NCBI GenBank assembly: GCA_947283485.1
Contig: CAMYOU010000022.1
Span: 1-17,184 of the forward strand
From: an uncultured Peptostreptococcaceae bacterium
GTDB lineage: Bacteria; Bacillota; Clostridia; Tissierellales; Peptoniphilaceae
Direction of reading: 5' to 3'
DNA: 17,184 nucleotides
Part shown: positions 1 to 8,007 of the stretch, piece after piece
How the letters are laid out: each line of letters starts with the position of its first letter
Numbering within the stretch: position 1 is the first letter of the stretch
The notes under the pieces: generated by a model
Seen by the model: only the letters and a program-made list of their open reading frames with translations
Databases searched by the model: none
What the model was told of the DNA's origin: nothing
Position numbers and translations under genes: made by a program

Positions 1-1
1 G

Positions 2-196
2 AGTGGACAGATTCTAGGGGGTGCTATTGTAGGTCCTGATGCTTCTGCTTTGATTAGCACCATTACCACTGCCGTCCATATGGAGATGACGGATTTAGAT
101 TTAATCGATATGGTATTTGCTCACCCAACTACTTCGGAAGCTATCTATGAGGCGGGACTGGGCCTTTCTATAGGGGCTCTCCATTATCAGAGGTAA
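2..196 (+). CDS. lpdA: Dihydrolipoamide dehydrogenase, C-terminal end only (5' truncated by window edge)
   Basis: The reading frame is open from the first bases and ends in TAA at 194-196, giving about 64 C-terminal residues. It reads like the dimerisation domain of the pyridine nucleotide-disulfide oxidoreductase family: a GQILGGAIVG stretch, then AHPTTSEAI. The last carries the HPT-x2-E pattern, whose His and Glu form the catalytic dyad of dihydrolipoamide dehydrogenases. The enzyme reoxidises dihydrolipoyl groups on 2-oxoacid dehydrogenase or glycine cleavage complexes, using FAD and NAD+. The stop is followed after three bases by the lplA start, so the two are probably co-transcribed, which fits a lipoate context. 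Mercuric reductase and other relatives share this fold, but the HPT-E motif and the neighbour favour Lpd. The FAD and NAD domains are outside the window. Confidence 0.85.
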   Translation, partial: SGQILGGAIVGPDASALISTITTAVHMEMTDLDLIDMVFAHPTTSEAIYEAGLGLSIGALHYQR

Positions 197-199
197 GCC

Positions 200-1156
200 A
201 TGAACCGAATCATTGTGTCGACGGAACACGATCCCTATCAAAATTTGGCCTTGGAGGAGGAACTATTATTTACTCCCCATGAGGGCATCTGGCTTTATTT
301 ATGGCAGAATCAAAATACAGTAGTAATTGGACGAAATCAGAATCCCTACCTGGAATGTAACCTTTCCTATATGAATCAAAAGGGAATCCGACTGGCCCGA
401 AGACTATCCGGCGGCGGAGCCGTGTATCACGATTTGGGAAATTTAAATTACACATTTCTTGGGCAGGAAAAGGATTTGAACCCTAAGCGCCAAACACAGC
501 TTCTTTCTCGTGTATTACGCTCTTTTGGAATCGCATGTACTTTCTCCGGCCGCAATGATCTGCTTTGCGCAGGTCGAAAATGCTCAGGTCAAGCCTATTA
601 CTATGAGGATGGTTTTGGATATCATCATGGGACATTTCTAATTGATACTGATTTAGCAACTATGGAACAAGTTTTAACGCCATCCAGTCTCAAGTTGGAA
701 GCAAAAGGGATATCTTCAGTTCGAAGCAGGGTAGTGAACTTAAAGGAATTGTCTGCGTCCGTTACAACAGAGAAGGTCGCTCACCGTTTGATTGAATACT
801 TTGCGGAAGAATATGGCGATAAAGCCGATGATGGTAGTAAAGACCCATTCAAAGAGCTAATTATCTGGGATTTCAAGGCGCATTTGCCGAAAAAAGCTAC
901 TGAATATTCATCATCTAGATGGCTTTTTGGGAAATGCCCAGATTATGAGGCTACAATGGATCTACAAACGGAAGCCGGTATTTTCCGGCTGCAGGCTAGG
1001 GTGGAAGCAGGCATGATTCAGGCGGCATCACTATCTTCTGATTCTTTAGATCCTTTTGTTATTCGGAATTTGGAGGAAAAAATGGTAGGGTGTCTTTTTG
1101 AAGAGCATGCGATCAGAGAGTGCTTAATGACAGATTCCATAACTTCGCTCACCTAG
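200..1156 (+). CDS. lplA: Lipoate-protein ligase A (C-terminus possibly frameshifted)
   Basis: This cytoplasmic enzyme activates free lipoate with ATP and transfers it to lipoyl domains. The family signature RRLSGGGAVYHD spans residues 67-78. The GRKCSG motif contains K127, the expected lipoyl-AMP-binding lysine (compare GRK-S-G in E. coli LplA). After the catalytic domain comes an accessory C-terminal domain, as in bacterial LplA (roughly residues 245-318). The ATG at 200 is preceded by an AGAGG-type ribosome binding site inside the end of lpdA. The last residues of this frame (after about residue 307) look unlike the family. The -1 frame from about 1120 continues as LNDRFHNFAHLDTIKELSSY to a TAA at 1201-1203, which looks more like a ligase C-terminus. 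This copy may therefore have lost one base. Function is probably retained, since the catalytic domain is intact. Confidence 0.92.
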   Translation: MNRIIVSTEHDPYQNLALEEELLFTPHEGIWLYLWQNQNTVVIGRNQNPYLECNLSYMNQKGIRLARRLSGGGAVYHDLGNLNYTFLGQEKDLNPKRQTQLLSRVLRSFGIACTFSGRNDLLCAGRKCSGQAYYYEDGFGYHHGTFLIDTDLATMEQVLTPSSLKLEAKGISSVRSRVVNLKELSASVTTEKVAHRLIEYFAEEYGDKADDGSKDPFKELIIWDFKAHLPKKATEYSSSRWLFGKCPDYEATMDLQTEAGIFRLQARVEAGMIQAASLSSDSLDPFVIRNLEEKMVGCLFEEHAIRECLMTDSITSLT

Positions 1157-1203
1157 ATACGATTAAAGAACTGTCATCTTATTTACAGGACCGTATAACA
1201 TAA
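1120..1203 (+). other. Candidate displaced C-terminal coding segment of lplA (-1 frame)
   Basis: In the frame offset by one base from lplA, codons from GTG at 1120-1122 to TAA at 1201-1203 read without a stop. They encode a helix-like tail containing HLDTIKELSSYLQ. Ligase relatives commonly end with a short helix of this kind (E-E-L-x2-L). The in-frame lplA ending is instead a short S/T-rich tail. The simplest reading is a single-base deletion near 1118-1122, or a sequencing error at that place. This is an inference from the look of the two translations, without alignment. Confidence 0.45.
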
Positions 1204-1233
1204 AATTAGGATCCGATTAAGGAGGGATTCATT

Positions 1234-1701
1234 ATGGATATCTACAGACGACTAGAAGAACTAGGAGTAAACATTCTATCTGCAACACCAAAGGGTGGTA
1301 TATATAGTCTTGTACAGCCATATGGTGATCATCTACTGTACGTATCAGGGACTGCTCCACACAACGGTATCGATGAGAATATGTGTGGTAAGTTGGGGGC
1401 GGAGTATAGCATTGGGGAAGGACAGGAGGCAGCTAGGAGGTGTATGATAAACATTATTTCCAATCTGCATTATGAACTTGGGGATTTAAATCGAATCAAG
1501 AAATTTGTAAAGATTTTGGGATTTGTGGCATCCACGCCAAACTTTTATGATCATCCTCAGGTAATCAATGGTGCTTCTCAGTTGCTGAAAGATGTATTTG
1601 GTGGGGAAGCGGGCCTTCCGGCACGTTCTGCCATTGGTGTTGCCGCTTTGCCATGGAATATACCTGTAGAGATTGAATGCGTCGTCGAGTTAAAAAGTTG
1701 A
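1234..1701 (+). CDS. RidA / YjgF-YER057c-UK114 family protein
   Basis: The 155-residue protein has the family pattern: YVSGTAPHNG near residues 39-48, VNGAS-like INGASQLLKDVFGG in the middle, and LPARSAIGVAALPWNIPVEIE at the end. R131 and E148 match the Arg and Glu positions that bind the substrate carboxylate and support hydrolysis in RidA. RidA proteins deaminate reactive enamine/imine intermediates from PLP enzymes. The N-terminal extension and the ALPWNIPVEIE ending resemble the subgroup around 150 residues long rather than the short E. coli RidA, so the exact substrate is uncertain. The ATG at 1234 has a strong AAGGAGGG site at 1219-1226. It lies in the same direction as lpdA-lplA and may belong to that transcription unit. 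No convincing terminator is visible after the stop. Confidence 0.88.
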   Translation: MDIYRRLEELGVNILSATPKGGIYSLVQPYGDHLLYVSGTAPHNGIDENMCGKLGAEYSIGEGQEAARRCMINIISNLHYELGDLNRIKKFVKILGFVASTPNFYDHPQVINGASQLLKDVFGGEAGLPARSAIGVAALPWNIPVEIECVVELKS

Positions 1702-2008
1702 GTTAAATTAGCAAGAAAAAGCGAGTGAATAATTCGACTAAATTTAAAGTCACCATTGGAATGGCCGTTTTATCCATAGCTTTGAATTTCGCCAAAAAAT
1801 TACACTAAAGTCGCCTTGAGGCCACAAAAAAATACAACTTCATTTCATTTGTTTCTATTCTTGCAACAACTAGAAAACCATCGTTTAGACGGGGATCCCG
1901 AAAAAATTTTCCACAAAATATACAATCAAACCTCTATGTTAAATTGTGTAATAGTCTAACAAATCACAAAATGACAGGGGGTTTTTTTGTGTCTATACAC
2001 AGCGCGTG
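1702..2008. other. AT-rich gene-free junction
   Basis: No coding frame worth reporting was found on either strand. The composition is AT-rich, and it separates the AT-leaning lipoate/RidA genes from the GC-rich addB block. Two weak symmetries are visible. One is TGTTA (1937-1941) against TAACA (1957-1961). The other is CACAAAA (1965-1971) against TTTTGTG (1985-1991), with a 13-base loop. The second sits just upstream of the addB promoter and runs into seven Ts, so it could be a weak terminator for upstream transcription, but its stem has only two G-C pairs. Confidence 0.5.
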
Positions 2009-2017
2009 TGATACAAT
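1987..2017 (+). promoter_or_regulatory. Promoter of addB (extended -10)
   Basis: An extended -10 element TGATACAAT lies at 2009-2017 (TG at 2009-2010 read as T-G-A then TACAAT at 2012-2017). A poor -35 candidate, TTGTGT, lies at 1987-1992 with a long 19-base spacer, so the TGn extension probably does most of the work. Transcription would begin near 2024, immediately before the AAAGGAGGGG ribosome binding site at 2024-2033. This leaves a leader of about 15 bases. The addA promoter has the same TGnTACAAT form. Confidence 0.55.
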
Positions 2018-2038
2018 CGGGAGAAAGGAGGGGCACGC

Positions 2039-4738
2039 ATGAAACGCTTGACCGGTACGCCGCGTGAAAATGAAAAATATATCGAAGAGTTGATTCGTAA
2101 GCATGACGCCGCAGGGCGGAAGCTCACGATTCTCGTGCCGAGCGAATACACGCTCGAGACGGAGAAGATGCTCTTTCGCGTGACGGGTGCGAAGGCACTC
2201 TTCGATCTTTCCGTGGCGAGTACGAAACAATTCGTCTCGCGTCTTACGGGCGCACGTCCGACGGAACTGCCCGCGGCACTCGTGCGCATGATTCTTGGTC
2301 GTGCCTTGGACGAGACCGCACTCTATCGCGGGCTTGTGAGCGACGGCGTGGAACTCGGTTTCGCGGATTTTGTGAGACGTTGGCGCGAGAAAAATCCGCG
2401 TTTTTCTCTCCCGGAGGTGCAGGGCGGGGCGCTTTTGCGTGCGAAAATCGCGGATGTGCGCGCGGCGATGCAGGCACTCTTCGCCGCCGAGAAGGATCTC
2501 ATTCCGTACGAAGTGCTCCTCGAGGAGGCGACGGCGATCGTCCGCAAAATGCCCCGGACAGACGAGACGATTCTCGTGCGCGGTGTTGCGGACGGCATGA
2601 AAGAGCGTGCTTTTTTCCATGCGCTTGATGAAGCATACGATCTCGTGATCGAGACGGACGATGTGAGTGAAGACTATCGCGATGCGGAGCTCCTCACGCT
2701 CCCGACGGTTTCGCCGACGGTTCGTACGGCGGATGTCTTCGAGACGCCCACCGAGGCGTGGGAAGAAGTGGCGGCTTGGATCCTCGAGGATCTCAAGCAC
2801 GGCATCCCGCCGGAAGAAATCACGGTGCATGTGAACGATCTCGACGGCAATCTTGACGAAGCCGGACGGATTTTTGCGGAGTTCGGGATCGATTTTGCAC
2901 TCGACAAGAGACATCGCGCGGAGGAATTTCCGATCGGACGATTTTTCCACGGCGCGTTACAAGTTTTGAAAGACAGGACGGCACTGTCGCTTGAGGTCTT
3001 CACGCATCTGCCGTACGGGAATGCGCTGGAGCTTACCGACGAGGATCTCTCAAAAAACTTCCTCGACGAGACGACGCCGATCTTCGGACCGTATTTTGCC
3101 GCGCTCGACAAGGCGCAGACGTTCGGCGAGGTGTTAAAAATCTATACGGATCTTCTCCGAGAGCCGATCTTTTTTTACGCCCTCTCGACGGCGGGCGGGG
3201 AGAACGAGCGGATCTGGAATTTGCATCTTGCGGAACTGCGTGCGTACCAAGCGCGTTTCGGCGCGGAAAAAGTCTCCGTCTCCGAAGCACTCGAGAGAAT
3301 CCTCTCGGGACTGCAATTCTTAGACGTGGGGGTGCTCCCGATCGAGGGAAATCTCGTGCGTCTTACGAGCATGGGGCGCGTGCTCGGGACGGCGCAAGTG
3401 CGCTATCTTATCGGCCTCAGCGAAGAGGCGATGCGCGAGAGCGATGCACGGTTTTTCTTCGGCTATGACGAAATCAGGGAGGGCGGGATCGCCATTCCGG
3501 GCGCGGAGGAGAACGATCGCGATGCCGAGAGAGAACTTGGAAGACTTCTCGATTCCGCCGAACGCATCCATATGACTTGTGCGCGGAGGGAAAAGGGGCG
3601 GACAATCGTGCCGCATGCTACGATGAAAGATCTTCCGTCGCACGGCATCGTGGGGAGCATCAGTTATGCGCGGGGACTCTTCGAATTGCCGCGGGAGAAA
3701 CGCGCAGCGTGGATGACGGCGTACGGGAAAGAGAGTGTGGGGAGGAGAAAACGCACGGGGAAGATCGAACGCGACGCATCCGATGTCATCGCGACGACGG
3801 CGCTCGAGACCTTTGCACGCTGTCCGTATCGCTATTTTGCCCGCTACGAACTCGGTCTGGATACGCCGTTTGATCTCTTCGGTCGCGCGATGTACGGGAC
3901 GATCTTACACGCGCTCTTTGCAGCGTACACTGCGGAGAGGCGAAAGGGCAATGTGGACATCCCGACCTTTGCACACGGATTTTTTGAAACGTGGCGGCGT
4001 GAAACGGAGGTACCCGAGCGGCAAAAAGACGCGTACGAGACGTATCTTACGCTCTACGAAGAAGCGGGCGTGCGTGCACTCGTGCGGATCGAAGAGATGC
4101 TCACAAAGTCGGATCTCACGGTCGAAGCCGAGGAGCGTCCCTTTGCCGTGGACATGTCAAACGGCATGCGCGTGGTAGGTCGCATCGATCGCATCGACGA
4201 AACGGGTGCGGGGAAACTCGTGATCGACTACAAGACGGGCGCGAAAGTTTTTTCCGCGGAGAGCGCGGAGGTTCTTCGGGACGCGCAACTCATCTTTTAT
4301 CTCGCGTCCATCGCGCCGGAAGAACGCGCGGGGGCGGTGTACCTCCCGATCGGCGAAGGAAAATTCTCGGGATTTCTGGCGGAGGACGACGACATCCTCA
4401 CGCGCGTGGAAGAGACGCCGGGCGCGAATCTCGGTCAGGGGTTCTACACGGCGACGGGTGCGCGTGCAAGAGACATGCAGGTCGCGACACGCGAGGAAAT
4501 AAACGCGGTCGTGGATTTTTTACTCGGACGCGCAGAGATGCTCCTCGAGTCGTACCTGGCGGGCGATGTCGCGGCGAAGAAAGAAAAAATCGCCGGCGTG
4601 TTGAGTTGCGCCTATTGTCCCTATGAAGCCCTCTGCGGCATGGGAGACGAGCCTTTCGTCGAGGGAGAGAAGATGTCTTGGCGCGAACTTGTCGAGAAGA
4701 GCATGGAGGGGAAGCGCGATGTTTCGCAAAAAGCGTGA
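2039..4738 (+). CDS. addB: AddB subunit of the AddAB helicase-nuclease, compact form
   Basis: This is the DNA end-processing partner of AddA in recombinational repair. The C-terminal nuclease is intact, with GRIDRID (D717) and VIDYKTG (D730, K732). The iron-sulfur staple is also complete: C595 in RCPYRYF, then C857-x2-C860-x5-C866 in CAYCPYEALC, matching the C-x2-C-x5-C spacing of AddB. At 899 residues it is clearly shorter than the roughly 1150 usual for AddB. The N-terminus, which in Bacillus AddB holds a GxxGxGK nucleotide-binding loop, reads LTGTPRENEKY here and has no GKT/S. The start is firm: an AAAGGAGGGG site precedes the ATG, and an in-frame stop lies at 2009-2011, so no missing Walker motif can be recovered upstream. 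RexB is the alternative name for such proteins. Confidence 0.9.
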   Translation: MKRLTGTPRENEKYIEELIRKHDAAGRKLTILVPSEYTLETEKMLFRVTGAKALFDLSVASTKQFVSRLTGARPTELPAALVRMILGRALDETALYRGLVSDGVELGFADFVRRWREKNPRFSLPEVQGGALLRAKIADVRAAMQALFAAEKDLIPYEVLLEEATAIVRKMPRTDETILVRGVADGMKERAFFHALDEAYDLVIETDDVSEDYRDAELLTLPTVSPTVRTADVFETPTEAWEEVAAWILEDLKHGIPPEEITVHVNDLDGNLDEAGRIFAEFGIDFALDKRHRAEEFPIGRFFHGALQVLKDRTALSLEVFTHLPYGNALELTDEDLSKNFLDETTPIFGPYFAALDKAQTFGEVLKIYTDLLREPIFFYALSTAGGENERIWNLHLAELRAYQARFGAEKVSVSEALERILSGLQFLDVGVLPIEGNLVRLTSMGRVLGTAQVRYLIGLSEEAMRESDARFFFGYDEIREGGIAIPGAEENDRDAERELGRLLDSAERIHMTCARREKGRTIVPHATMKDLPSHGIVGSISYARGLFELPREKRAAWMTAYGKESVGRRKRTGKIERDASDVIATTALETFARCPYRYFARYELGLDTPFDLFGRAMYGTILHALFAAYTAERRKGNVDIPTFAHGFFETWRRETEVPERQKDAYETYLTLYEEAGVRALVRIEEMLTKSDLTVEAEERPFAVDMSNGMRVVGRIDRIDETGAGKLVIDYKTGAKVFSAESAEVLRDAQLIFYLASIAPEERAGAVYLPIGEGKFSGFLAEDDDILTRVEETPGANLGQGFYTATGARARDMQVATREEINAVVDFLLGRAEMLLESYLAGDVAAKKEKIAGVLSCAYCPYEALCGMGDEPFVEGEKMSWRELVEKSMEGKRDVSQKA

Positions 4739-4850
4739 AGAGAAGAAAAAAGCCGAGCCGCGCGTGAAAAAGAAACCGCATTTTCCCAAGGACGAACCGT
4801 TCTCACTTGAGGAAATGATTTTCTACGACGAAATCGTGGACGACGCATAA
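4719..4850 (+). CDS. 43-residue basic/acidic small protein overlapping the end of addB
   Basis: The ATG at 4719 follows a GGAGGGG ribosome binding site at 4705-4711. The frame runs to TAA at 4848-4850 and overlaps the addB stop by 20 bases in another frame. The first half is extremely lysine/arginine-rich (MFRKKREEKKKAEPRVKKK) and the last third is acidic and hydrophobic (MIFYDEIVDDA). There is no signal peptide or membrane segment. An intrinsic terminator follows 22 bases after the stop, so this would be the last gene of the addB unit. I do not recognise the family. The good ribosome binding site, the tight placement and the fact that the sequence beyond addB remains open support it as a real gene. 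Chance is still possible at this length. Confidence 0.6.
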   Translation: MFRKKREEKKKAEPRVKKKPHFPKDEPFSLEEMIFYDEIVDDA

Positions 4851-4872
4851 AAAGCCATTCCGAAAGCAGAAG

Positions 4873-4897
4873 AAGACCGCGCGATGCGGTCTTTTTT
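4873..4897 (+). terminator. Intrinsic terminator of the addB unit
   Basis: A perfect 8-bp stem, AAGACCGC (4873-4880) and GCGGTCTT (4886-4893), closes a 5-base GCGAT loop and runs into Ts to 4897. It ends the addB/small-ORF transcript immediately before the addA promoter. Confidence 0.9.
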
Positions 4898-4922
4898 CAT
4901 CTCGGTAAAACTGTGCTACAAT
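4894..4922 (+). promoter_or_regulatory. Promoter of the addA-aro operon (extended -10)
   Basis: The extended -10 TGCTACAAT lies at 4914-4922. A -35 candidate TTTTCA at 4894-4899 sits exactly 17 bases upstream of TACAAT and overlaps the T-tract of the preceding terminator. The expected start point is near 4929. An ATG at 4921-4923 lies inside the -10 box, so it cannot be the translation start of a transcript made from here. The usable start is the ATG at 4945. Confidence 0.7.
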
Positions 4923-4944
4923 GAACGTAGATTGGGGGAAAACG

Positions 4945-7900
4945 ATGCGCTACACGGACGAACAGGAGAAGATCTTAGAGAGTGACGCCAAGACGATTCT
5001 CGTGCGCGCGAGTGCCGGCACGGGCAAGACGTTTGTCATGATCGAGAAGATTGCGCGGCTCTTGAGAGAGGGCGTGCCCATCGAGAAGATGCTCGTCATC
5101 ACCTTTACGGAGAAAGCGGCGACCGAGATGCGGGAACGACTCGCGGCGAAATGCGAGGCCTCGGACGATCCGCTCCTTTTGCGTGCCAAGAGATCGCTTA
5201 TGAGTGCGGACATCTCGACCCTCCACGCCTATGCGGGAAAAATGGTGCGTCGCTATGCGTATCTTCTCGGAACGGCACCCGATCGCGCGGTGCTTTTACC
5301 GAGTGACGCGGAACTCATGGCGGCACGGGCGATGGAGGAAACACTTCGGATGTACTATCGCGACCGTCATGCCGTGAAACTTTTGCGTGCGCTCGGGGCG
5401 AGCGAGAAGAGACTCACGGATCTCATCGTCTCCATGGATCGGTTTTTGTGGGAGGGCGGCGATCCGAAAGTTCTCATACCCTATCCCGACGGCGCGTCGC
5501 TCCGAGCGGCCCTCGTGGATGCGGCGAAAGAAGAACTTGCGAACGCCGTCGCGGACTACGACGAGCTGATTCTTCTTCTCCCGGACGGACCGCGTCTCGT
5601 GCAGATGGAAGCGGAACGCGCGATGCTCGCCGAGTTTTCCCGAACCGTCGGGACGACGGACGAGGTGCGCCCCGACTTTCAACGCGCAAAACCCGTGAAG
5701 GACAAGGAACTTGCGAAGATCCTCACCGACAAACGCGATGCAATCAAAAAGGCGGTCGACGAGATCGCGATTCCAGATGAGGAGACGCTCACCGCGGAAC
5801 TCGAGGCGAAACGCTTCGTCCTCACGGAGGCGACGGGACTTGCGAGGGATTTTCGCACCCGCTATCAAGCCGCCAAACGCGCGGCGAACGGGATGGATTT
5901 TGACGATATGGAGCACGATTTCTTGACACTTCTCGAGGACGCACGCGCACACGACGCCATCACGGGCATGAAGACGCATGTCTTCTTCGACGAATATCAG
6001 GACGCGAACCCGATTCAGGAAAAAATCCTCCAAGCTTTTGCATCGGCAAAACTCTTTCTCGTGGGGGATGTCAAGCAGTCGATCTACGTCTTTCGCGGAA
6101 GTGATCCGGCACTCTTCCTCGCGAGGGAAGCGGCGATCGGCGCGGGCAGAACCCCGGGCGAGGTCTTTTCCCTGACGAAGAATTTCCGCTCCGAGCCGGA
6201 TATTCTGCGTTTTGTCAATACGATTTTTGAACATGCGATGACCCCGGAGACGGGCGGCATCGACTACACCAAGGGGCACGCTTTCGCCGTCGAAGGGACG
6301 GGCGGTACGATCGAAGCGCGCACACTCGACACGAAACTCCGAAATGAGGAGCGCGTGCGGGCGCGAGCGATTCGTGCCGCGAAGACGGTTCTACGAGAAC
6401 ACGCCGACACGCCTTTTGAGGACATGGCGATTCTCATGCGCACCAACGATTTTTACAGCTATGCGCGCGTCTTTGATACATACGGCATTCCCTATCGATT
6501 TGAGCACGAAGAGACGGACTACGCATCGGGCGAACCGACGCTCTATCATCTTCTCAATCACTTCGTCCATCCGCGCGAGCCGATGAGTCTCGCCGTGGCG
6601 TTGCGCTCCTTTGCGGGCGGTTGCGACGAGAACGATCTCTATCGGATTGCCGCGAGCGGCGAGGACTTCGTGACCGCGTACGAGAACTATGATCGCGACG
6701 ACGAAACGATGGAACGGATCCGCGCGTTCCGTGCGTTTACGAAGCGGTGGAAAAAACAGATGGCAGAAGAGACGCTCACCCGATTCGTGCGCGATTTCAT
6801 CTACGAGAGCGGCTATCTCGAGTCGCTATCGGAGACGGGCACGCCGCGAACCCTACGCGCCGTGACGGCTTTTGCCGACGAAGCGGCGGCTTTTGACGCC
6901 AAGACCGATACGGGCATCGTGGGCTTTCTCATGGAGACGCGCGAGAGACTCGATCGCGGGATGAAGACGACGACGTCGATCGCGACGGACACTTCGGACG
7001 ATGCGGTGACCTTTCTTACCATGCACAAGTCGAAGGGTCTCGAGTTTCCCGTCGTGATTCTCGAGTATCTTGGGAAAAATTACAATCTGCGCGACGCGGC
7101 TCCGGACAAACTCATTCTCTCCCGCGTCGGTTCGAGCGTGCCGATCTATGTGGACGGAGAGCGTGTGGACGATCCCGCACGTCTTCTCTTTTCCGAGGCG
7201 ATGAAAGATCGACAACGCGCCGAGGAGGCGAGACTCTTCTATGTCGCGGCGACCCGCGCAAAGGAGAAACTCATCCTCCATCTCGAGGGCGAGGGAAAAG
7301 GGAAGAGCACGCCGAGCTCGATGCAGGATCTCTATTTTGCCGCGGAGGAATACGTCGACGTGCCGATCGCGGATGCCCTGGAGGACGAAGAACTCCCGGA
7401 GGCGATCGAACGCAAGACGGTCGTGCGCACCCCGCGCGAACGAGTCGTGCTTCCCGAGATGCACACGACGAAGAAGACGACGGTCACGAAAGAGACGCAC
7501 GGCATGACGGTGCATTTTGACACCTTGGAAGAGGAAGATCGTTCCGCCGCACTCGAACTCGGAACGCGCTTACACCGCATCGTGGAGAAAATGCCGCGAG
7601 ATCTTCGGAAGATGGACGCGTATCTTGCCGAAGCGGATCCCGACGGTCTCTTTACGCCCGCAATGCAAGAGGCGTATCGCCGCGTAATCGCACCGCTTCT
7701 CGAGGGGGCGCGCGTGCATCACGAGTACGCCTTTACCATGCGGCGCGAGGAGGGCATGGAGACCGTGCACATCGACGGACAGATCGACCTTTTGATCGAA
7801 CGCGACGACGCGTGCACGGTGATCGACTTCAAGAGCGATCGCACGATGGATCAGACGCGCTATGAGGGACAGCTTGCCCTCTACGCCGAGGCGGTCGCCG

Positions 7901-7989
7901 CCGCGTACGGAAAACCGACGACCTCCGCCGTCTATTGGCTCCGTTTCGGGGAGCTTACTTCATACGGCGAAATGGGTATCAATGTATAG
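4945..7989 (+). CDS. addA: AddA helicase-nuclease subunit
   Basis: This is a superfamily 1 (UvrD-like) helicase with a C-terminal nuclease that works with AddB to resect double-strand ends. Motifs run in order: Walker A ASAGTGKT (residues 22-29, K28), motif II FFDEYQD (D349, E350), VGDVKQSIYVFRG, LTKNFRS, LTMHKSKGLEFPVV and FYVAATRAKEKL. The nuclease follows with H877, D948 (GQIDLL), D961 and K963 (VIDFKSD), so all key residues are present. The protein has 1014 residues, shorter than the roughly 1200 of Bacillus AddA. I place the start at ATG 4945, preceded by GGGGG at 4934-4938. The in-frame ATG 24 bases upstream falls inside the promoter. The membrane protein gene follows after 18 bases. 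A UvrD-only or RecB reading is excluded by the paired AddB. Confidence 0.92.
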   Translation: MRYTDEQEKILESDAKTILVRASAGTGKTFVMIEKIARLLREGVPIEKMLVITFTEKAATEMRERLAAKCEASDDPLLLRAKRSLMSADISTLHAYAGKMVRRYAYLLGTAPDRAVLLPSDAELMAARAMEETLRMYYRDRHAVKLLRALGASEKRLTDLIVSMDRFLWEGGDPKVLIPYPDGASLRAALVDAAKEELANAVADYDELILLLPDGPRLVQMEAERAMLAEFSRTVGTTDEVRPDFQRAKPVKDKELAKILTDKRDAIKKAVDEIAIPDEETLTAELEAKRFVLTEATGLARDFRTRYQAAKRAANGMDFDDMEHDFLTLLEDARAHDAITGMKTHVFFDEYQDANPIQEKILQAFASAKLFLVGDVKQSIYVFRGSDPALFLAREAAIGAGRTPGEVFSLTKNFRSEPDILRFVNTIFEHAMTPETGGIDYTKGHAFAVEGTGGTIEARTLDTKLRNEERVRARAIRAAKTVLREHADTPFEDMAILMRTNDFYSYARVFDTYGIPYRFEHEETDYASGEPTLYHLLNHFVHPREPMSLAVALRSFAGGCDENDLYRIAASGEDFVTAYENYDRDDETMERIRAFRAFTKRWKKQMAEETLTRFVRDFIYESGYLESLSETGTPRTLRAVTAFADEAAAFDAKTDTGIVGFLMETRERLDRGMKTTTSIATDTSDDAVTFLTMHKSKGLEFPVVILEYLGKNYNLRDAAPDKLILSRVGSSVPIYVDGERVDDPARLLFSEAMKDRQRAEEARLFYVAATRAKEKLILHLEGEGKGKSTPSSMQDLYFAAEEYVDVPIADALEDEELPEAIERKTVVRTPRERVVLPEMHTTKKTTVTKETHGMTVHFDTLEEEDRSAALELGTRLHRIVEKMPRDLRKMDAYLAEADPDGLFTPAMQEAYRRVIAPLLEGARVHHEYAFTMRREEGMETVHIDGQIDLLIERDDACTVIDFKSDRTMDQTRYEGQLALYAEAVAAAYGKPTTSAVYWLRFGELTSYGEMGINV

Positions 7990-8007
7990 TATACAAAGGA
8001 GGGACTT

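Noticed and set aside
1965..1991. CACAAAA/TTTTGTG hairpin as a definite terminator
   Set aside because: The stem is mostly A-T with a 13-base loop, so it is too weak to call firmly. It is mentioned only in the junction entry.
1964..2950. Long minus-strand ORF (328 codons) opposite addB
   Set aside because: It lies opposite the well-supported addB, has H/R/E-rich composition typical of an antisense frame of GC-rich coding DNA, and shows no recognisable motif.
5296..6279. Long minus-strand ORF (327 codons) opposite addA
   Set aside because: It is antisense to conserved helicase motifs of addA and its composition is low-complexity R/H/E.
6853..7515. Minus-strand ORF of 220 codons opposite addA
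   Set aside because: It is a shadow of the addA helicase and nuclease regions with no independent support.
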